The position numbers and the translations under genes were made by a program. The notes beneath the pieces are model-generated. The model saw only the letters and a list, made by a program, of their open reading frames with translations, was not told the origin of the DNA and ran no database searches. Below, piece by piece: positions 35,152 to 43,321 of a DNA stretch of 64,000 nucleotides (its first letter is position 1; every line of letters starts with the position of its first letter). This DNA comes from Trebonia sp035571275 (lineage in GTDB: Bacteria > Actinomycetota > Actinomycetes > Streptosporangiales > Streptosporangiaceae): the NCBI GenBank assembly GCA_035571275.1, contig DATMKQ010000140.1:1-64000 (forward strand), read 5' to 3'.

Positions 35152-36866
35152 CCGGGCTGCGCCAGGCTGGCGTGGGACGAGGCGACCTGGTGGGGCTGGC
35201 GGTCGCACCCGACGGGACCGTCGCCGTCGGACTGGATGACGGCGGCTGGACCGCGCCGGTAAGCGAGCTGGCAGCCGCGGACGAGGCGCTGCGACCGCGC
35301 TGGGTCACCTGGTCCCAGGAGACAGCGCAACGGCTGGTCACGGACGGCGTGCGGCTGGTGATGTGCTGGGATATCGCGGCGGTGCACCGGCTGCTGTTCG
35401 GCGGGTGGCGGGCGGACCCTGGCTGGGCGTGGGCGCACCTGCACGACCTGCCGCTCGACCAGGTCCCCGCCATCGAATCGCGGTCACGTGGCGAGGCGGA
35501 CCTGTTCGACGCGGCCCAGGAACAGGAGGCGGAGCTGTCGCCGGCCGACCAGGCCGGCGACGTGCCAGACCCCGTTGGGCCCGACGGTCAGCTGCGGCCA
35601 GAGTGGACGCGTGGCGGCTGGGCAGACACCCCGGACCGGCTGGCGGTGTGGGCGCGGCTCGCACTGCGGGCCGCGCACGAACAGGCCGCCGCGATCTCGG
35701 GGCAGGGCGTCGAACTCGCTACCGCTCGCTCAGAATCGACTATCGAACTGCTCTGCGCCGAGCTGTGGGTCGACGGGCTGCCGATGGACGCGGGCGCGGC
35801 TGAGCGGGTACTCGCGGGGATCATCGGGCCGCGGCCTCGCGGCGAAGCCGAGGCGGCGGCCATGCGGGTGGCACGGGACGGCCAGGTGCTGCGGCACGCA
35901 CCCTCCGGGGTGACCGCCGACCTGCGCAGCCCGGCCCAGGTCCGGCTGCTGCTGGCGGCGGCCGGCGTCGAAGTTCCTGACACTCGCGCGTGGCGGCTCG
36001 AGGAGTTCCGCGACTCGCATCCGCTTATCGCCGCGCTGCTCGAATGGCGCAAGGCGGAGCGGGTCGCCACCACCTACGGGTACGGCTGGCTCGACGAGCA
36101 TCTCGGCGCGGACAGCCGGCTCCGCGGCGCGTGGACCGGTTGCGATGGCGCCGCCGGGCGGATGACGGCGTCTAACGGGTTGCATAACATGCCCGCCGCG
36201 ATGCGCCAGGCGGTCATCGCGGCGCCCGGGCACGTCTTCGTGCGCGCCGATCTCGGCCAGATCGAGCCGCGTGTGCTCGCGGCCGTGTCTGGTGATCAGG
36301 CGCTGGCCGCGGCGGCGTCCGCCGATGACTTGTATCTGCCGGTGGCGACGCAGCTCGGGGTGGACCGGCCGACGGCCAAGGTCGCGATGATCGCCGCGAT
36401 GTACGGTCAGACCACCGGGCACGGCGGGCAGGCGGGGCGGCGAATGCGGGCGGCGTACCCGGTCGCGATGGCTTACCTTGACACGGCGGACAGGTCCGCC
36501 CGCGCGGGGCGTGACCTGCGCACCTACGGAGGGCGGCGCGTTCGGATGTCTAGCGCGCCCGCGGACTCCGCACGGGTCGCGGCCCGCGGCCGGTACGGGC
36601 GAAACGCGCTGATCCAGGGCGCGGCCGCGGAGCTGTTCAAGATGTGGGCGCTCACCGTGCGAGCGCGGGGCCTGCCGCTGGACGCCAGGATCGTGCTCTG
36701 CCTGCACGACGAGTTGCTCGTGCATGTTCCGTGCGACCACGCGGAGGCGACCGCGCGGCTCGTTGGCGGCTGCCTGGAGGAGACCGCGGCCCGCTGGGCG
36801 CCCGGCGGACGCGTCCGGTTCATCGCCGATATTGCCGTCATCCGGACCTGGGCAGACGCCAAGTAA
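35139..36866 (+). CDS. Family-A DNA polymerase with degenerate N-terminal exonuclease-like domain
   Basis: 575 aa, much shorter than PolA and without a 5'-nuclease domain. The C-terminal half has the polymerase motifs: A as RADLGQIEPRVLA (usually DYSQIELR; the metal Asp is kept), B as PTAKVAMIAAMYGQ (Lys and Tyr-Gly kept) and C as CLHDELLVHV (catalytic Asp-Glu kept). The N-terminal 200 residues correspond to the 3'-5' exonuclease region, but the DEDD acids are not evident. Actinobacteria often encode such accessory enzymes next to PolA. A role in repair or translesion synthesis is inferred from the family only. Confidence 0.87.
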   Translation: MDLVTGLRQAGVGRGDLVGLAVAPDGTVAVGLDDGGWTAPVSELAAADEALRPRWVTWSQETAQRLVTDGVRLVMCWDIAAVHRLLFGGWRADPGWAWAHLHDLPLDQVPAIESRSRGEADLFDAAQEQEAELSPADQAGDVPDPVGPDGQLRPEWTRGGWADTPDRLAVWARLALRAAHEQAAAISGQGVELATARSESTIELLCAELWVDGLPMDAGAAERVLAGIIGPRPRGEAEAAAMRVARDGQVLRHAPSGVTADLRSPAQVRLLLAAAGVEVPDTRAWRLEEFRDSHPLIAALLEWRKAERVATTYGYGWLDEHLGADSRLRGAWTGCDGAAGRMTASNGLHNMPAAMRQAVIAAPGHVFVRADLGQIEPRVLAAVSGDQALAAAASADDLYLPVATQLGVDRPTAKVAMIAAMYGQTTGHGGQAGRRMRAAYPVAMAYLDTADRSARAGRDLRTYGGRRVRMSSAPADSARVAARGRYGRNALIQGAAAELFKMWALTVRARGLPLDARIVLCLHDELLVHVPCDHAEATARLVGGCLEETAARWAPGGRVRFIADIAVIRTWADAK

Positions 36867-36934
36867 CCCGCGAGGCTCGGCCATGCCGCTGCGTTTGGTA
36901 GCGTTGCGGACAGAAAACACAGGTGGGAGGGGGC

Positions 36935-37663
36935 TTGACGTTGCCGCGTTATCGCAGGGTGGTGGTCAAGCTCAGCGGAGAGGCCCTTGCCGGGCCCGCA
37001 GGAACGGGAGCTGACCCGGCTAGTCTCGCCCGCGTGGCGAACGAGCTGCTGTCCCTGCACCAGCTGGGCGTAGAGGTTGCGGTCGTCGTGGGCGGCGGCA
37101 ACTACTTCCGCGGGCGGATGGCCGAGGGCTGGGGAATCAGCCGCGCCGAGGCGGACAACATCGGCATGCTCGGCACGGTGATGAACGCGCTGATGCTGCG
37201 CGGGGCGCTGACCGCGAGGACAGACACCGACGTGCGCGTGATGACAGCGGTGCCGATCCACAGCGTCGCAGAACCCTTTATCCGGCTGCGGGCCGTCCAT
37301 CACCTGGACCGCGGCATGATCGTGCTGCTGGCAGGCGGCATCGGGCAGCCGTACGTGACGACGGACTACCCGGCTGTGCAGCGAGCGCTGGAACTCGACG
37401 CCGACGCCCTGCTCGTCGCCAAGCAAGGTGTCGACGGGGTCTACGACTCCGACCCCAAGATCAACCCGGACGCGGTCAAGTTCGACACGCTCACCTACGA
37501 CGAGGCCATCGCGGCCGGCATCCGGGTCATGGATACCAGCGCGTTCGTGCTGGCCAACGAGCAGGGTCTGACCATGCACGTGTTCGACGTGGCCGCCCAC
37601 GGCGTAATGCGCAAGATATGCGAAGGGGCCGATCTCGGCACGAAGATCACCCGCAAGCACTGA
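36935..37663 (+). CDS. UMP kinase-like protein (PyrH paralogue)
   Basis: 242 aa of the amino-acid kinase fold with full PyrH layout: VVVKLSGEALAG, VAVVVGGGNYFRG, NIGMLGTVMNALML, VAKQGVDGVYDSDPKINPDAVKFDTLTYDEA and VMDTSAFVLANEQGL. Several usual positions differ (PYVTTDYPAVQRALEL for the common FFTTDTAA block). It lies outside the rpsB-tsf-pyrH-frr context, so it is probably a second, specialised copy. The start is taken as TTG 36935 after GGGAGGGGG; a GTG at 36923 is possible. UMP phosphorylation is likely but not certain. Confidence 0.85.
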   Translation: MTLPRYRRVVVKLSGEALAGPAGTGADPASLARVANELLSLHQLGVEVAVVVGGGNYFRGRMAEGWGISRAEADNIGMLGTVMNALMLRGALTARTDTDVRVMTAVPIHSVAEPFIRLRAVHHLDRGMIVLLAGGIGQPYVTTDYPAVQRALELDADALLVAKQGVDGVYDSDPKINPDAVKFDTLTYDEAIAAGIRVMDTSAFVLANEQGLTMHVFDVAAHGVMRKICEGADLGTKITRKH

Positions 37664-37693
37664 CAACACGCCATAAGGCGGCAAACTGTTGGT

Positions 37694-38800
37694 ATGAGCG
37701 AGCCGCAAGCCGGGAACCCCGCCGCGGAGGCGCTCGGGATCGCGGTCGCGGCTCGGGTGCCTGTCTTGCTGTGGGGCGCGCCCGGCACCGGGAAGACGTC
37801 GGCCATCCGCGCGATGGCGGACACGATGGGCCTCCCGTGCGAGACGGTGATCGCGTCGATCAGGGAACCCTCCGATTTCGCCGGCCTGCCCGTCGTCGCG
37901 GGCGACTCGGTCCGCTTCGCGCCGCCGCGCTGGGCGAAAAGGCTCGCCGCGGCCGGTACCGGTGTGCTGTTCCTTGACGAGCTGTCCACGGCGCCACCCG
38001 CCGTCCAGGCCGCGCTGCTGCGGGTGGTGCTCGAACGGACGGTGGGAGACCTGACGCTGCCGGCCGATGTGGCCGTCGTCGCGGCCGCGAACCCGCCCGA
38101 GCAGGCGGCCGACGGCTGGGACCTGTCCGCGCCGCTGGCCAACCGGCTGTGCCACCTGGTCTGGGAGACGACGCCGCGGTCGATCGCCGACGGCCTGGCC
38201 GGTGGCTGGGCCGCGCCGCTGGTTCCGGCGCTGCCTACCGGCTGGGCGGCCGCCGAGCAGCTGAATAAGGGGCTGGTAGCTGCGTTCTTGCAGGTCCGCC
38301 CAGCGCTGGCGATCGCGCCTCCGGCGAACGCCACCGAGGCGGGGCGCGGCTGGCCGAGCCCGCGCACCTGGGAGATGGCCGCCAGGCTGATGACCGCGAC
38401 CGACGCCGCCGGGGCCAGCGACCAGGCTAGGTCCGCGCTGGTCCGGGGGGCCGTCGGGGACGGCGCGGGCGTCGAGTTCCTCGCCTGGCTGGTAGAGATG
38501 GACCTGCCCGACCCGGAAGAGGTACTCGCCAACCCGGCCTCGTTCCGGCTGCCTGAGCGCGGCGACCGCGCTTACGCGGCCCTCGCCTCGATCGCCGCCG
38601 CGGTCGCGGCGCAGCCCACGCCCGAGCGCTGGACGGCGGGCTGGCAGGTGCTTGGCGGCTGCGCCGCGAAGGTGCCCGACATCGCGGCGACGGCCGCCCG
38701 GGTCCTGGCCAAATGCCGCCCGGACGGCACCGAACTGCCGGTGGACGACATCAAACTCTTCGCGCCCGTGCTCCGCGACGCGGGACTGCTGGCGCCATGA
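37694..38800 (+). CDS. MoxR-type AAA+ ATPase
   Basis: 368 aa. Walker A GAPGTGKT (28-35), Walker B VLFLDELSTAPP, sensor 1 VAAANPPEQAADG and an arginine-finger-like LANRLCHLVW are all present. MoxR ATPases act as chaperones that load metals or remodel partners carrying a VWA domain. The next gene encodes exactly such a protein and overlaps by 4 bp (ATGA), so they are a functional pair. It lies 30 bp behind the UMP-kinase paralogue. Confidence 0.9.
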   Translation: MSEPQAGNPAAEALGIAVAARVPVLLWGAPGTGKTSAIRAMADTMGLPCETVIASIREPSDFAGLPVVAGDSVRFAPPRWAKRLAAAGTGVLFLDELSTAPPAVQAALLRVVLERTVGDLTLPADVAVVAAANPPEQAADGWDLSAPLANRLCHLVWETTPRSIADGLAGGWAAPLVPALPTGWAAAEQLNKGLVAAFLQVRPALAIAPPANATEAGRGWPSPRTWEMAARLMTATDAAGASDQARSALVRGAVGDGAGVEFLAWLVEMDLPDPEEVLANPASFRLPERGDRAYAALASIAAAVAAQPTPERWTAGWQVLGGCAAKVPDIAATAARVLAKCRPDGTELPVDDIKLFAPVLRDAGLLAP

Positions 38801-40026
38801 CGCCCTCAACGGGGGGGCTCGGGGGGGTCGTCCCCCCCGGAGCTAGCAGCACTCTTGCCGCCTCCAGGCTGTGGGCCGCGGCTCGCTTCCCGTACCTGGC
38901 CAGCGGGCTGTTCGGCATCCAGGTGACCGAGACGCCCGGCCTGGGTTCGGTCGCGATCGACCCGCGCTGGCGGCTGTACGCGGACCCGGCGGTCGCGGGC
39001 GGCTGGACCGCGGCCGAGTTCGGCAGCGTGCTCGTGCACCACGTCTGCCATCTGCTCAGGAGTCATTCGGAGCGGGCGATGGAGGCCGGGGTAACCAAAG
39101 ACGACTCCGCCCACTGGATACGCGCCGCGGACGCGGAGATCAACGACGACCTGATCCCGGCCGGGCTGGAACTGCCCGGCGACCCAGTGCTCCCGCAAGA
39201 CTTCGGCGCGAAGCCCGGCAGGCTGGCCGAAGAGTACTACGCGCTGCTCAAGCAGCCTGTCCGCGAAGCTGGAGCCCCGGTCCGTTCCGATCAATGGGTT
39301 GATTGCGGAAGCGGTGCGGACGGATTGCCTCGTGACTGCGAAGGGGCCGGGGCGGCGGGCCTCGATCAGTGGCTGGCGGACCTGCTGATCCGTCAGGTCG
39401 CTCAGGACATCATCAAGCACAGCAAGACCGCCGGCACGGTGCCTGCCGGGCTACTGCGCTGGGCGGGGGAAGTGCTCGCCCCCACGGTGGACTGGCGCCG
39501 GCAGCTGGCCGCCGAACTGCGGCGGGCCATCGCCGACGTGGCCGGCGCGGTCGACTACTCCTACCGTCGGCCATCCCGCCGCGGAGCCGCCGTGAGCGGG
39601 GTGGTGCTGCCCGCGCTGCGACGGCCGGTACCCGAGCTAGCCGTGGTGTGCGACACGTCGGGAAGCATGAGCGAGGACCTGCTGTCCATGGCCCTCGCTG
39701 AGGTGGAGGGCCTGCTGCGTGCGCTCGGGCTGGCCCGGCAACTGCGGGTGCTGGCCTGCGACGCCGCCGCCGGGCCCGCGCGGCGGGTGCGCACCGCGCG
39801 GCAGGTGGAGCTGACCGGGGGCGGCGGCACCAACATGGGCGCGGGCATCGCCGCCGCGTACGCGCTGCGGCCGCGCCCGGCCCTGACGGTGGTGCTGACC
39901 GACGGGTACACGCCGTGGCCCTCGATGCCCCCGAAGGGGATGCGGGTGGTGGCCGGGCTGCTCGGCGACGACGCGCCTGACGCCCCGTCGTGGGCGCGGC
40001 CGGTCCGGGTGCCGACTCCCGCGTAA
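38797..40026 (+). CDS. VWA / DUF2201-type metallopeptidase-like protein, MoxR partner
   Basis: 409 aa. The N-terminal part resembles a DUF2201-type metallopeptidase domain with a His-rich helix VLVHHVCHLLRSHSERA; the usual HExxH is altered to HHVCH. The C-terminal VWA-like domain has the MIDAS residues in CDTSGSMSED, GGGGTNMGAG and VLTDGYTPWP. Together with the MoxR ATPase it forms a common bacterial chaperone-effector pair of unclear target. The ATG at 38797 is chosen from overlap with moxR; residues 5-17 (TGGLGGVVPPGAS) come from a G-run hairpin inserted at the 5' end. Confidence 0.87.
   Translation: MTPSTGGLGGVVPPGASSTLAASRLWAAARFPYLASGLFGIQVTETPGLGSVAIDPRWRLYADPAVAGGWTAAEFGSVLVHHVCHLLRSHSERAMEAGVTKDDSAHWIRAADAEINDDLIPAGLELPGDPVLPQDFGAKPGRLAEEYYALLKQPVREAGAPVRSDQWVDCGSGADGLPRDCEGAGAAGLDQWLADLLIRQVAQDIIKHSKTAGTVPAGLLRWAGEVLAPTVDWRRQLAAELRRAIADVAGAVDYSYRRPSRRGAAVSGVVLPALRRPVPELAVVCDTSGSMSEDLLSMALAEVEGLLRALGLARQLRVLACDAAAGPARRVRTARQVELTGGGGTNMGAGIAAAYALRPRPALTVVLTDGYTPWPSMPPKGMRVVAGLLGDDAPDAPSWARPVRVPTPA
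38809..38843 (+). repeat. Dispersed G-run hairpin element at the 5' end of the VWA gene
   Basis: ACGGGGGGG then GGGGGGG (38821-38827), TCGT, CCCCCCC (38832-38838) and GGAGC. It lies in frame within the first codons of the VWA gene, directly behind its start, where the hairpin could hinder ribosome entry. Confidence 0.75.
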
Positions 40027-40029
40027 CGT
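40024..40029 (+). promoter_or_regulatory. -10 box for leaderless YoaK-family transcript
   Basis: TAACGT, overlapping the stop of the VWA gene, 7 nt before the GTG at 40037. Confidence 0.45.
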
Positions 40030-40036
40030 GATCCTG

Positions 40037-40957
40037 GTGAGCGCACCGGAGACGACGGACGCGGCCGGGACGCCGGCGCAGACGCCTGCCTGGCCCACCG
40101 CCCGGACGATGAGCGCGATCGCGGTGCTCCTCACGTTCGCCTCGGGAGCCTCGGACGTAGCGAGCGTTACCAAACTGGGAAATGTCTTCACCAGTGTGAT
40201 GACGGGGAACATAGCGGTCTTCGGCCTGTCGCTGGCGCGCGGGTCAGTGTCCCTGGCCGCGCACACCGGAGTGGCTGTCGCCGGGTATGTGGCCGGGGTC
40301 GTGGTCAGCACCCGGATCGGCTGGCACCTAGCGGGAAAGCGGTCGGCGGGGCCGCAACCGAAGCCGCCAGACGGCTACTGGCCCGCGCACATGACCGTGA
40401 CGCTGCTCCTGGAGATCGCGTTGTTCTGCGGGGTGATCGTCGGCTGGGAGCTCACCGGGTCAAAACCGGCCGGCACGGCCCAGTTCATCATCCTGGCCGT
40501 CGCCGCCTGCGCGATGGGCATCCAGTCCGCCGCGGTGAACCAGATGGGCCTCGGGAACGTGTCCACTACGTTCCTCACCGGGACGCTGACCGGCCTGGTC
40601 AGCTCGCTGGCCCGGCCGGACAGCACGCCGGCCGGGGGGCGGCGCCCCGCCATCCTGCTCGGCCTGCTGGCGGGCGCGGTGCTGGCAGGCGTGTTCCTGG
40701 CCACCATTCCTGATGCCGTCCCTGTCCTGCCACTCACCGCGCTGGTATGCGCGGTCACGCTCGGCTCCAGGGGGGCACGGGGGGACGGGATGAGTCCCCC
40801 CGTTACGGGGGGGTCTCCGGGGGGGTCGTCCCCCCGGGAGCAAGCAGGGCCGAAACGATGCGGTAGCCGACGCCGCGGACGGTTTCTATGCGCGCACCCG
40901 AGCCGGCGAGCTTGGCTCGCAGCCGCGCCAGGTGGACGTCGATCGTGTTCGAGCTGA
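40037..40957 (+). CDS. YoaK/DUF1275-family membrane protein with hairpin-extended C-terminus
   Basis: 306 aa from GTG 40037 (GTG 40028 would add three residues). Six hydrophobic segments and the DUF1275 blocks FASGASDVASVTKLGNVFTSVMTGNIAVFGL and AACAMGIQSAAVNQMGLGNVSTTFLTGTLT are present. The function of the family is unknown. The membrane part ends near residue 245 (ALVCAVTLGSRG). The remaining 60 residues are encoded by a G-run hairpin and then by the antisense of the response-regulator gene, so they look like run-on translation after the loss of the original stop. Confidence 0.82.
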   Translation: MSAPETTDAAGTPAQTPAWPTARTMSAIAVLLTFASGASDVASVTKLGNVFTSVMTGNIAVFGLSLARGSVSLAAHTGVAVAGYVAGVVVSTRIGWHLAGKRSAGPQPKPPDGYWPAHMTVTLLLEIALFCGVIVGWELTGSKPAGTAQFIILAVAACAMGIQSAAVNQMGLGNVSTTFLTGTLTGLVSSLARPDSTPAGGRRPAILLGLLAGAVLAGVFLATIPDAVPVLPLTALVCAVTLGSRGARGDGMSPPVTGGSPGGSSPREQAGPKRCGSRRRGRFLCAHPSRRAWLAAAPGGRRSCSS

Positions 40958-41540
40958 ACGTGTCGGCCTCGTTGCTCCACACATGCTGCGCGATCTGCCT
41001 CCGGTCAGCGACCGCGGGCGAGAAGCGCATCAGCATCTCGAGGATGCCGAGTTCGGTTGAGGTCAGCGCGGGACGGCGGTTACCGAAGCGCACCTCGCGC
41101 GAGGCCGGGTCGCATTCCAGGTCGCCGATCGTGAGCCGGGGCGGCAGCAAGTCGGGCGGCCGGCGCTGCAGCGCGCGCAGTCGGGCGAGCAGTTCGGCGA
41201 AGTCAAACGGTTTGACCATGTAGTCGTCGGCACCGGCGTCCAGGCCGGCTACCCGGTCCTCCGGATTGTCCTTGCCGCTGACCATGAGCACCGGCATCCG
41301 CGCACCCCGGCGGCGGAGCCGGCGAACCACCTCAATGCCAGACATCCCTGGCATCAGCCAGTCCAACACCGCGACGGAGTAGTCGTAGCAGCTTATGTAG
41401 CTCAGCGCGGTTTCGCCGTCACCCACCAGGTCCACCACGTAACCACGGTCGCGCAGCCCGTCGGCGAGCAACTCGCCGAGAATATCGTCGTCTTCCGCTA
41501 CCAGGACTCGCACACCACGGGAATGTACCCGCGCACCCAC
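40803..41540 (-). CDS. OmpR-family response regulator
   Basis: 245 aa. The receiver domain has the acidic pocket VAEDDD, the phosphoacceptor Asp in VAVLDWLMPGMSG and the Lys in DDYMVKPFDF. A winged-helix output domain follows (LTSTELGILEMLM, SSNTIDVHLARLRAKL, VRGVGYRI). No histidine kinase gene is adjacent, so it is an orphan in this window. The last 14 residues (LAPGGTTPPETPP) derive from the G-run hairpin. GTG at 41540 is the frame's start; GTG at 41513 (VRVLVAEDD) would give the conventional N-terminus. It converges on the YoaK gene with a 155-bp overlap. Confidence 0.9.
   Translation of the reverse strand: MGARVHSRGVRVLVAEDDDILGELLADGLRDRGYVVDLVGDGETALSYISCYDYSVAVLDWLMPGMSGIEVVRRLRRRGARMPVLMVSGKDNPEDRVAGLDAGADDYMVKPFDFAELLARLRALQRRPPDLLPPRLTIGDLECDPASREVRFGNRRPALTSTELGILEMLMRFSPAVADRRQIAQHVWSNEADTFSSNTIDVHLARLRAKLAGSGARIETVRGVGYRIVSALLAPGGTTPPETPP
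40807..40848. repeat. Dispersed G-run hairpin element between the convergent YoaK and regulator genes
   Basis: GGGGGGG (40807-40813), TCTCC, GGGGGGG (40819-40825), TCGT, CCCCCC (40830-40835), then GGGAGCAAGCAGG. It is the best-preserved copy of the two-run plus hairpin plan and is translated on both strands. Confidence 0.8.
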
Positions 41541-41598
41541 CGCATCGAACTGTGCGAATGCGTGTTCAGAGGGAATACAGCGACATCAGACGCGGCGC

Positions 41599-42363
41599 CT
41601 AGCGGTTGATCTTGCGCCACAGGGGGCGCGGGACCAGGCGCATGGCCGTCGCCAGGCCCGCCAGCGAGGCCGGGACCCATACCGTGGACTTCTTTCCGCG
41701 CAGCGCGACGGCCACCGCCTGGCCGACCGCCTCGGGCGTGGTCGCCAGCGGGGCCGACGTCATGCCCTCGGTCATCCGGCCTGTAACGAAACCTGGACGG
41801 ACCAGCAACAGGCGTACGCCCGTGCCGTGCAGGTCATCCGCATACCCGCGGGCGAACGCGTCAAGGGCCGCCTTGGTGGCCCCGTACACCGCGTTGAACT
41901 TCCGCGGCCGGGTCGCCGCGACCGAGGACAGCACCACGATCGTGCCGCTCCCCCGCCGCCGCATGTGCCCGCCAAAGGCGAGCAGCGCCGTGACGTGGCC
42001 GGTGAAGTTGGTCTCGATCATGCTGGCGGCCAGGCGCACGTCCTGCGCGGCCCGCTCTTGGGTGATCAGGATCCCGGTGGCCGCGATCACCATGTCGGGG
42101 ACGCCCGCCGCGCAGATCTCGTCGGCGAACGCCTGATGGCTCGCGGTGTCCATGGCGTCGTACCGGGCCACCGCCACGGCGCGGTTCAGCGTCTTGCCCG
42201 CGGCCTCCAAGCGCTGCGGGTCCCGGCCCGCCAGGATCACCTCCGCGTCCCGGGGGAGGTCGAGCGCGGACAGGATCGCCAGGCCTATCTCGCTCGTGCC
42301 GCCTAGCAGCAAGACGCGGGACGGCCCCGAGGCACCATGGTTAGCGTTCGTCACGTCAGCCAA
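41599..42363 (-). CDS. dprE2: Decaprenylphosphoryl-2-keto-ribose reductase-like SDR
   Basis: A 254-aa short-chain reductase, cytosolic/membrane-associated in mycobacteria, that completes the epimerisation of decaprenylphosphoryl ribose to arabinose. NAD-binding LLLGGTSEIGLAIL, catalytic Ser in VLSSVAA and YGATKAALDAFARG match the DprE2 pattern, as does the C-terminal VWVPASLAGLATAMRLVPRPLWRKI. TTG 42363 is 1 bp behind the preceding stop; GTG 42354 is 7 nt behind TAGGTT and may be the real start. The gene follows the DPPR synthase gene; the DprE1 oxidase gene is not in the window. Confidence 0.85.
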   Translation of the reverse strand: MADVTNANHGASGPSRVLLLGGTSEIGLAILSALDLPRDAEVILAGRDPQRLEAAGKTLNRAVAVARYDAMDTASHQAFADEICAAGVPDMVIAATGILITQERAAQDVRLAASMIETNFTGHVTALLAFGGHMRRRGSGTIVVLSSVAATRPRKFNAVYGATKAALDAFARGYADDLHGTGVRLLLVRPGFVTGRMTEGMTSAPLATTPEAVGQAVAVALRGKKSTVWVPASLAGLATAMRLVPRPLWRKINR

Positions 42364-42364
42364 C

Positions 42365-43321
42365 CTACGCTGCGTAGAGTCCGGTACAGAACAGAACCAG
42401 CCATGCCCCTTCGCAGCAGAGCATGATCATGTCCCTGGTGATCAGGTCCTCCACCGCGCGGACGCTACGGCGCGCGGTGAGCACGCCGAACCAGATGAGC
42501 GCGGCCGCCAGCGGCACAGCGCTGGCCAGATGCCAGCCGCGGGCGGGGGTGTCCTCGCCGGCCGCCCACATCAGGTAGGTCGCCAGCATGCCCGCGCCGA
42601 CCAGGAACTGAACGACCCGGAGCACGCCTGGCCGGTACCAGCGCAGCACCGGACGGTGCCGGACCGCGTCCGCTCCCAGGCTGGTCAGTTCGGTGTACCG
42701 CTTGGCGACCGCGACACCGAGGGCACCCAGGCTACATACCAGCAGGAACCAGATGGACAGCTTCACGTGGGTCGCCGCGGCGCCGCCGAGGACGCGCAGC
42801 AGGAATCCGGAGGCGACGAGCAGCATCTCGACGTACGCGACGTGCTTGAGCCGGAACGAGTACAGGAACGACGAGAACAGATAGGCGGCCGCGGTGGCGA
42901 TGAGCAGCGGCTCGCGGATCGCCACGCCGGCGGAGATGGCAAGGGCGGCGGCAAGGACGGCCAGCACCACGGCGTGCTGTGCCGGGAGGGCTCCCGAGGC
43001 GATCGGCCGGTTCCGCTTGACCGGGTGCCGCCGGTCACGCTCGACGTCGACGACATCGTTGACGAAGTACACCGCGGCCGCCGCGCAGGCGAACGCGAAC
43101 ATCGCGACCAGCGCGTAGGCGAACCCGTCATTGCGGCCGAGCGTGGCGGCCGCCAGCGGCGCCGCGAACACTAGCAGGTTCTTCGGCCACTGCCGGGGCC
43201 TCGTAGTGCGGATGACCGCGATCAGCCACCGGGACGGCGAAACGCGAACCGCCGCCGTGGCCGGCACTGCCGGTTGTGGGCCTGTGTTCTCGCCACGAGC
43301 CCACGTCTTGTTGACGGTCAC
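42365..43321 (-). CDS. ubiA: Decaprenyl-phosphate phosphoribosyltransferase (DPPR synthase, UbiA superfamily)
   Basis: A 318-aa prenyltransferase with about nine membrane segments that transfers 5-phosphoribose from PRPP to decaprenyl phosphate, the first committed step of arabinan precursor synthesis. The first Asp-rich motif is NDVVDVERDRRHPVKRNRP and the second lies in AKRYTELTSLG. The GTG start overlaps the upstream gene's TGA by 4 bp; an in-frame start at 43459 lies inside that gene and is rejected. Its neighbour DprE2 acts two steps later in the same pathway. Confidence 0.9.
   Translation of the reverse strand: MTVNKTWARGENTGPQPAVPATAAVRVSPSRWLIAVIRTTRPRQWPKNLLVFAAPLAAATLGRNDGFAYALVAMFAFACAAAAVYFVNDVVDVERDRRHPVKRNRPIASGALPAQHAVVLAVLAAALAISAGVAIREPLLIATAAAYLFSSFLYSFRLKHVAYVEMLLVASGFLLRVLGGAAATHVKLSIWFLLVCSLGALGVAVAKRYTELTSLGADAVRHRPVLRWYRPGVLRVVQFLVGAGMLATYLMWAAGEDTPARGWHLASAVPLAAALIWFGVLTARRSVRAVEDLITRDMIMLCCEGAWLVLFCTGLYAA

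Noticed and set aside
36524..38809. 761-aa minus-strand frame
   Set aside because: Antisense of the polymerase, kinase and MoxR genes, which carry clear motifs.
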